From Tuctoria greenei (Eukaryota; Streptophyta; Magnoliopsida; Poales; Poaceae), in the NCBI GenBank assembly GCA_036927565.1, contig JAYESD010000008.1, positions 23,702,100 through 23,766,099 on the forward strand: 64,000 nucleotides of DNA, in the 5' to 3' direction. Made by a program: the position numbers and the translations under genes. This document shows, one piece after another, positions 58,000-64,000 of the stretch. Position 1 is the stretch's first letter. Every line of letters starts with the position of its first letter. Under the pieces are notes generated by a model that made no database searches, was not told the DNA's origin, and saw only the letters and a list, made by a program, of their open reading frames with translations.

Positions 58000-60830
58000 G
58001 GGCTGGCGACGGTGCTCAGCTCCGATTGGTGGTGGGCCCGAGCAGCACTTACAGTTGATGAATGGAGCACCTTTTTCCCTTGCTTCTCGGTGGCCACGAC
58101 AACGAATATTGGGATTGCGAGCGGATGAAGTGTTGTTTGGCTCACCTTGCCTCTCTCTGTTTTTTTTTTTTTTTGTGCGATTCTAGCTAATCTGCGTGTT
58201 CAGATAAAGTAGGCAGATGGGTATGATGCAACCTGAATTATACTCGACAGTAGTAGTGTTATGAAATGAGACGTAACAGTTTTCTAGTTTTCTCGATTTG
58301 TTTCTTTTTAAAGGAAAACAAACTAACACATGGCCTGCTTCCAATAATGCCATTAAAAATAAAATAAAATAAACTCTTTTGATCGATCCTTTAGGAGTAT
58401 AAGAGAAAATTCAAGGATAAGATCAAAGTATCTAGTACCGGTATGGTCGTCATTTTTATGAATTTCAAACGACATGTGTATTGTCGGTTGATATTGACAT
58501 TCTTTTCTTCAGAAAACAAGTGGCATGCAGCAAATTTGGCCACTAATGATAACATCAAATCCATCCATAATGGAGACGCAACATGTGATCCTAAGAGTAA
58601 GAGAGAAAACTACGTGTTCCATGCTCAGTTGTTCATCCAAGACGGCTTAAACTCTCTAAACCTACCATTTCTCCATACTTTAATTTGCCCCTGTTTAGTA
58701 GAGCTTCAATTTGTTGAAACAATAACTTATTTGAAAAGCCGGTGCATTATCTATTTTTTTTTTTTGAAAAGTCGGTGGAAAATAACATGTGTTTATATTA
58801 TACTTTTAGTTCACTCTAAACAAGTAACCGAACTATAATAAGCTATTGTAAAAAAGTTTATTATTTGACACAACTTCTGCTTGTTTCTATAAAAGGATGT
58901 GTAAGAAGCCGTGCAAAATAAGGTCTTTGACCTGTGTCTTTATACAGTTATACCTCCAAAGTAGTCTACTCTGTATGATCTTCGCGTCTATATTTATAGC
59001 TTTGCCAAAAGTGTGATATACGCTTCTTTATCGTGTCGGTTGACAACGACATTATTTTCTTTAGAATAAAAAGGGGAAGTGACAACGTCTCCAGAATCTA
59101 CACCGGCATCGATATAACTTAGCAAGCCATGATAACATCAAGCAAATCCACCGTGGAGACGCACCGTATTTGGCGCGGGTTGGCGACCGACCGGGAAAAG
59201 AGGAGGAATCAGCTACTCCCCACTAACAACTCCGATCATGATGATGATTGCTCCCTAATTGTAATTATGCCCATAATCTCCCCAATTATTGCGTCGGTTG
59301 CGCGTCGAGACGATCCGTTCGGTTAAGCTCTCCGCGTCGCTCGCGTCAAATCAGGCCATCATGGGCCGTTCCGTGTCAGCATAACGGAAGAGCGAGCTTA
59401 TCTTGATGAAGCGATGATGATGATGATCACTCGTGGCGAGCAGCCGGTTGGTGGCGCAGGTGTCTTCACTCGCACTCCTCCCTTTGATTTGCATATGTGA
59501 ACGTACGGGCGTGTCACGGCACGGGCGCCGCGGAGCGGTGGTTCGCGCGTCGTTGCGTCGGCGTCAAGCATGTGGCCTCGCTCTCCGGCAGTTTCCGGCA
59601 TGGGTGTTGGGGTGTCGTCTCTTCCTCCTCATGCATGCGCCTCCACAAAATGAAATGAAAATCTGATCTTGGTGGATCAGATCGATGGTTGTTCATAACG
59701 AACACACACGAAGTTAGATTGCTCCTGACGACGACGTCGTGGTGGTATGGTAGATCGGCCCCACCACAGTTGCTGTGGCCGGAGGCTGGAGCAGGAGCAA
59801 GTTGTCGTTCGTTCCTGACGGTTTGGCGCCGTGCGCGCGGCGATTGGAACATTCGGCCGGGCACATGCAACTGGTCGTTGGGCGAAGCCGCTGGCGTCAC
59901 CGCTGTCAGTATGGCCTGGTGATGACCCGGCAACAGCTTTGTTCACCCTTCGACACACACGCACGGATCATGTAGAGCAGGATGCTGCATATCTGAAACG
60001 TATTAGATTCCGCGCGCGGATGTCTGTTCTCCTCGTCCACACATTTTATCGGCTTCAATGACTTTTTGTTGAGAGAGAGGTTATTAATTACAACTTGGAA
60101 GGAAGTTGAAACACAACACCAGGTGCATTCGTTTTCAATCGTGTTCTTCTCGCCTCGCGACGGCCTCGCTACGTACCGAGCCGAGCGCCGCGGCGTCGGA
60201 CCCGCCGGGCGCGGTGGGGGAACGTGCGCCGTCTGTCCGCGAACGTCGCGACACATGTCCGTCGTCGCGCGGTAGGTGATTAGTTAGCGCGTTGACGACG
60301 CGACACACGCATCCCTCTCAACGGAATAACACAGGCCGCCGCGCACATGCAAAGAGACGGTGCAGTGCCTGATGCAGCAGGGTCTCAACCTCCAGCTCCA
60401 GCTCAGACCGCGGCGACTCCCGGCAAAAGTGCGGTGGTGTGGCCGGCGCACAGCCACATAGTAGGCCAGTGCCATATGATTCCGTTCCAACCACCGGCAA
60501 GACCGAACAATGCACCATGCCCGCTCCTCTCCATTATTTATAGACAAACCAGTTTGTTATTGGATCGTCAGTCATCACCAACTGGAATCATCAATGGGCA
60601 CGAAATCCGGTGTGCGCGTTTGGAAGCTGCGAACCTGGCACTGGGAACTGCTTGTGCTGATTAATTACATGCATCTGTTTTAACACAAGTAGCATGTCCA
60701 AGTATATAAACGAGACACACCGTTGCAGCAGCTTTACGTGCACTGTCAACAGTCTCAACTGTTCTACGCGGCGTAGGCAATATTCCAACAGGCAGACCGG
60801 ATTGTGTTCTACTTTCGGTTTGGGCACAGA
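58000..60830. other. XTH upstream region without another recognisable gene
   Basis: Within it, about 58481-58605 and 59032-59165 are diverged direct repeats (shared TGTCGGTTGA, GACATT-TTTTCTT, GATAACATCAA, TCCA-TGGAGACGCA). The stretch 59140-59600 is the partner of 53450-53900. GC-rich segments (59400-60560) yield many overlapping short open frames on both strands without protein signatures. Confidence 0.55.
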
Positions 60831-60834
60831 ACTA

Positions 60835-60904
60835 CTCCCTCCGCCACTCGTTTTGTAGTTCATTTTTAAACTACAAAGCGACCAGTTCATGGAGATGGAG
60901 GGAG
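60835..60904. mobile_element. Stowaway MITE (70 bp)
   Basis: It begins CTCCCTCCGCC and ends GGAGATGGAGGGAG with TA on both sides (60833-60834 and 60905-60906), the Stowaway (Tc1/mariner-type) hallmark. Confidence 0.85.
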
Positions 60905-60906
60905 TA

Positions 60907-61439
60907 CATGAGAATAACCTGCTTTCTCCGTCTCGAAAAATTTAAAAATAAACTACGAACCAACAAATTTTTTGAAAGGAAAGAAGTACATGCCAGTGTA
61001 AGACAGAGCATAAAACTCACTCTATGAATCTAGCATAGAACACCATCATAGCATCTGAATGGGAAAGAAACTTTCAATGAAATTGTAATAATAAAAAGTC
61101 TTAATCTACTTTTGCCAGATTATATGAATCTTGCAAGTTGCAATAGAAATGACAAATTTTCTTCTGCTAATGATGAAAATATATAATGAATAACCGGTTC
61201 CACTGGGATCTGGGAGCGCTCTCAGGAAAATGCCTTCGACGCGCCGCTCAACCTCATAACTGAGGTTGACGGGCCGCTGGCAGTCTGGATTCACATTCTC
61301 TGCCAGGAACACTGTGTTTAACATTAACCTGCATTAGCTAATTGTCACTTACTGTTTGAAACAGTGTTCCAAGTCATTAAAACAGTTAATGTACTATGGC
61401 GATGGTCATGTAGCAAATATTCTAGATCGTTCATTTTTA
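60907..61439. other. Unassigned DNA left of the LINE fragment
   Basis: A short open stretch at about 61197-61320 (plus strand, containing LITEVDGPLAVW) might be part of a LINE first reading frame. Otherwise nothing is recognisable. Confidence 0.3.
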
Positions 61440-62095
61440 CGTGGACGGCTATGGACATGCTCAATTCAGAAGACTGTTCATAGTCATGCACACGGTAGAG
61501 GATGTAAATCCGCCGACACCCAGGGCTTCCAGTCGGAGAAGTCTGTCCAGGGTGGGGGGACCGGGGGAGGGGACCTGTCACCGCTGCCTCCAGCTTCCCA
61601 GGCGGCACCGATAGAAGCTCTACCCCCGGCGACAGCCCAAGACACCCAACCGCATCTGCTGCAGTTTCCAGGACCCGACAACCAGGGAGGCCTAACTGAA
61701 GGAGCCTCGGTCCAGGCAACGGCAGTGCGGCAGTTCCTTAACGACGCCTTCACTCCTTTGAACCCGCCCCTTCTGCCTGACCCTCCGCGCGAGCGCAAGA
61801 GCCGGGCGTGATGTGTGGTAGCGGAACCAACCCGGAGGAGTGCCCTCCAGGCTGCCAAGAAGTCTATCGTGCCCATCGCACGCAGGGCAACACCCATGCT
61901 CATTAGGGAACTGAAATTGGTTGATGAAGGCCAAGAGATTGGTGATCCAGCGGTCGCCAAATACCTCGATCTGTTCAACTCTCCTCTGCCCATCAAAGCT
62001 ATTGAGGCCATCAGGTGTGCCTTGAGCAGGCCAGCCCGCTGGTCTAAGCCCAGGATTTCGCTATGGAAGTCCTCATCAATCATCAGTTTCTATGT
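61440..62095 (+). pseudogene. LINE (L1-type) first reading frame, C-terminal part
   Basis: The plus-strand frame reads a Gly/Pro-rich stretch (SVQGGGTGGGD), then after a single in-frame TGA at 61809 continues RRSALQAAKKSIVPIARRA and AVAKYLDLFNSPLP. The pattern of R-R-S-x-R/L-x-A-A-K followed by an A-x-x-x-Y-x-x-L-F-x-x-P-L motif is typical of the end of ORF1 in grass L1-type LINEs, which sits just before the endonuclease-RT frame. Both parts share one frame, so the stop is the only visible break here. The open frame on the opposite strand is a shadow. Confidence 0.7.
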
Positions 62096-62110
62096 TAATC
62101 TACTTATATA

Positions 62111-62190
62111 CTCCCCCAGTCCCTAAATACTTGTCGCTTTGTAGTTTAAAAATGAACTAAAAAGTGACAAGTATTTAAAGACAGAGTGAG
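62111..62190. mobile_element. Stowaway MITE (80 bp) inside the LINE fragment
   Basis: It begins CTCCCCCAGTCCCTAAATAC and ends GTATTTAAAGACAGAGTGAG, with TA at 62109-62110 and 62191-62192. It lies between the two LINE reading frames. Confidence 0.85.
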
Positions 62191-62316
62191 TATGTGTTAG
62201 TAGCAGTGGTGAGAAGAGTGCGTGGCTACGTTTGGGTTTACTGGTGGACCACCCCCGCCGCTAGCTGGAAATGTAAGGGTGGTGTCCCTGTTAGTTGTCC
62301 CTTCTAAGTATCAAAG

Positions 62317-62530
62317 ATGAGTGGCTCATTATCTATCATCTCGTGGAATGTACCTGGTTTAAATTCTCCAGTAAACCGAGGACTAGTCTCTGCATTGCTG
62401 AATCCGAATCGTCCAGCAATCGCCTGTATTCAAGAAACCAAACTTGCAAGTATGACAACATCTCTGCAGAAGGAAATCTTTGGTAATGCACTATATATCC
62501 GACTGCCTATACCTGCCTGCAATGGGTACC
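62317..62530 (+). pseudogene. LINE second reading frame, endonuclease start only
   Basis: The frame reads LSIISWNVPGLNSP and AIACIQETKLA, the N-terminal motifs of the AP-type endonuclease of plant L1 elements, with the catalytic Asn and Glu positions kept. It is cut off after about 70 residues, where hAT-like sequence begins, so the reverse transcriptase is absent. Confidence 0.82.
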
Positions 62531-63080
62531 AGAGGGATAGCAATAGCCTAGGACCCGTAGCAGCTATAGATCTCCAAATGGGCCGGGCCCATCCGGCAGC
62601 CAGAAGCCCGACACGAAAAAGCACGGCCCGAGCATGAGCCCGACGCGAGACGAGTAGTGTCGGGCCGGCCCAAGCACGACAATCGGACCGTGTTTAGACT
62701 ACCTACTCAGCACGTTGGGCCAATACGAGCCCGACACGATTTTTGGGTTGGCCCGATGCCGGCCCGACTGCTCATATAAAAAGTCGGTCCCTCCTTCAAA
62801 CCCTATTTTTTTCTCTCCCTCTTCCCTATCCAGCCGGCGGCTGCCCGCTACTCCTCTCCCCAAACCCTAGCCGTGGCGCCTCTCACCTACCGAGCTCCTT
62901 CTCCCCGCCCGCGGGTCCCTCTGGCTCCCTCCGGTCGCGCTCGCGTCGCCACCGGCCGAGCCCTCGCAGGCACGAGCTCCCCCGCCTTGCTAGGCGGCGG
63001 CCACGACCATCCCTTCGGCGCGACGGCGATGGCCTGCCAAGGAGCGGCGGGCATGCTTCCTCGGATCCAGACCATTGTTG
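62531..63080 (+). mobile_element. 5' end of a hAT-like element: subterminal GGCCCG repeats, promoter and leader
   Basis: It begins near CAGAGGGATAGCAATAG and continues with dense GGGCC/GGCCCG motifs (62575-62770), a TATAAAAA box at 62775-62782, and a pyrimidine- and GC-rich leader (62800-63050). The order matches grass Ac-like hAT elements. Any transposase is cut off by the copia element that begins at about 63087. Confidence 0.55.
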
Positions 63081-63086
63081 TGGCCG

Positions 63087-64000
63087 CTATGAAGACGAGT
63101 GTGACGGAAACAATGTCCTACGCCGGTAGTACTTCGAGGTGCTGTGCTGGGCACCGTTGCGGTCGCGTGGAGGAAGGCGTGAGAGAGAGTGGAGGAAGTC
63201 AGCATCAACAAACTGGGTGGACACCCAAGCGAAGAAGTGAGAGAGAGTGCCGAAAATATCAGACTTCTGTCGCAATAAAAAAGTCCACGAATAGTGTGAG
63301 AAATCATCAATGACGACCAAGTAATACTTAAGACCAGAAACACTGAGAATAGGAGATGTCTAAAGATCAGTGAATCTGATCAAAGATGTGCTCGACACAA
63401 GTGATAGAGTGTGAAAAAGGAAGTCGAACGTGGCGACCCAACTGACAAGCATGGCAAAGAGACTCATGAGTACCCCGAGTACACGAAATCATTGAACTAC
63501 CAGACAACTTCGACATAGCATCAATGTCGGGGTGACCAAGCCGACGATGCCAGATGGTCGAAGAGGCTGTCGTAGTCAGGGCAAGAGGCGGAGCAGAAGC
63601 TGGAAGACGCATCGTGTACAGAGGTCCCAAACTCTCACAACGAAAAAGAAGACGTCGAGTAGTAAGATCCTTCACAGATAAACCAATCGAACTCGATAGA
63701 AACACGGTTGTCAATAGTGAAACGACGAACAAAAAGAAGGTGTTGAATGATGTTAGGGGCAACAAGAACATCACGGAGCTGAAAGGAACTCGACGAACCC
63801 AAGTCACCTACTGAGGTGACCGGAAGAACTGACCGATTCCCAACAACGATAGATGAAGGATGAGAGGGGTGGGAAGGGCAGTTAGAAGAGAGTATACTAG
63901 CGTCAGGAGTGGTGTGCTACGAGGCGTCAGAGTCCACCACCTAGTCAGAATTGGACGGCGTGAGACCCTACAGGTAGACCGACGGTGTAGCACGGGTCGC
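63087..64000 (-). pseudogene. Ty1/copia pol fragment running off the right edge
   Basis: On the minus strand, 64000 to about 63810 carries a Ser/Pro/Leu-rich stretch near the protease. The segment 63807-63367 carries the pre-integrase zinc motif (IWHRRLGHPD, then CHACQLGRH), and 63320-63087 carries the start of the integrase core (VVIDDFSHYSWTF). Frames change near 63810 and 63360. The rest of pol is missing on the left, where hAT leader sequence abuts. It is a different copia lineage from the Sirevirus, judging by the pre-integrase motif. Confidence 0.82.

Noticed and set aside
59400..60560. Possible second host gene in the GC-rich region upstream of XTH
   Set aside because: Many short overlapping frames exist on both strands, but none has a domain, consistent exons or a plausible start context.
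61484..62083. A 199-residue minus-strand open frame
   Set aside because: It lies opposite the LINE first reading frame, which has recognisable motifs on the plus strand.

Overview
The window is grass (Poaceae, probably panicoid) nuclear DNA and is almost entirely a nest of transposable elements. A single host gene sits near the right side. The grass assignment rests on the element content (a Sirevirus with palindromic LTR motifs, a chromodomain Ty3 element, Tnp2-type CACTA elements, Stowaway MITEs) and on a GC-rich xyloglucan endotransglucosylase/hydrolase (XTH) gene. I cannot name the species.

Layout. (1) 12-27428 is one CACTA (En/Spm-like) DNA transposon with both ends and a 3-bp target duplication (AGT). 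It carries a decayed TNP2 transposase on the minus strand (3282-6594) and a second gene on the plus strand (12435-26763) encoding a Transposase_24-like plus Ulp1-like protein. The two genes diverge from a central promoter block made of four ~794-bp tandem units (7651-10827). A large inverted repeat (1660-3050) lies just downstream of the transposase. A 10.6-kb Ty3/gypsy chromovirus (12687-23299, TSD TCTAC) has jumped into an intron of the second gene. (2) 27429-51490 is a stack of nested LTR elements. A degenerate LTR family called X here is interrupted by a small coding-free LTR element (29873-33402), a 2.3-kb non-autonomous CACTA (34095-36350, TSD ATA) and an 11.7-kb Sirevirus (36414-48158, TSD CTATC). 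An older Sirevirus-like LTR (48867-51490) is split by a second X LTR. (3) 51491-56372 is old repeat debris, including a diverged duplicate of XTH upstream DNA, a tandem duplication, and hAT-like and CACTA-like ends. (4) 56970-57913 is an intact XTH gene on the minus strand with its TATA box. (5) 58000-64000 holds XTH upstream DNA, two Stowaway MITEs, a LINE fragment, a hAT 5' end and a truncated copia element running off the edge.

How the parts relate. Only the XTH gene looks like functioning host DNA; it would encode a secreted cell-wall enzyme. All element genes I could read contain stops or frameshifts. The Ty3 polyprotein has only one in-frame stop. The strongest non-gene signals are the palindromic CGGACTAGTCCG-type arrays shared by the Ty3 and Ty1 LTRs just upstream of their TATA boxes, the twin-promoter array in the CACTA element, the long hairpin next to its transposase, and a family of hairpins with covarying arms in the small LTR element. 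All identities are by eye; no alignment or database search was run.
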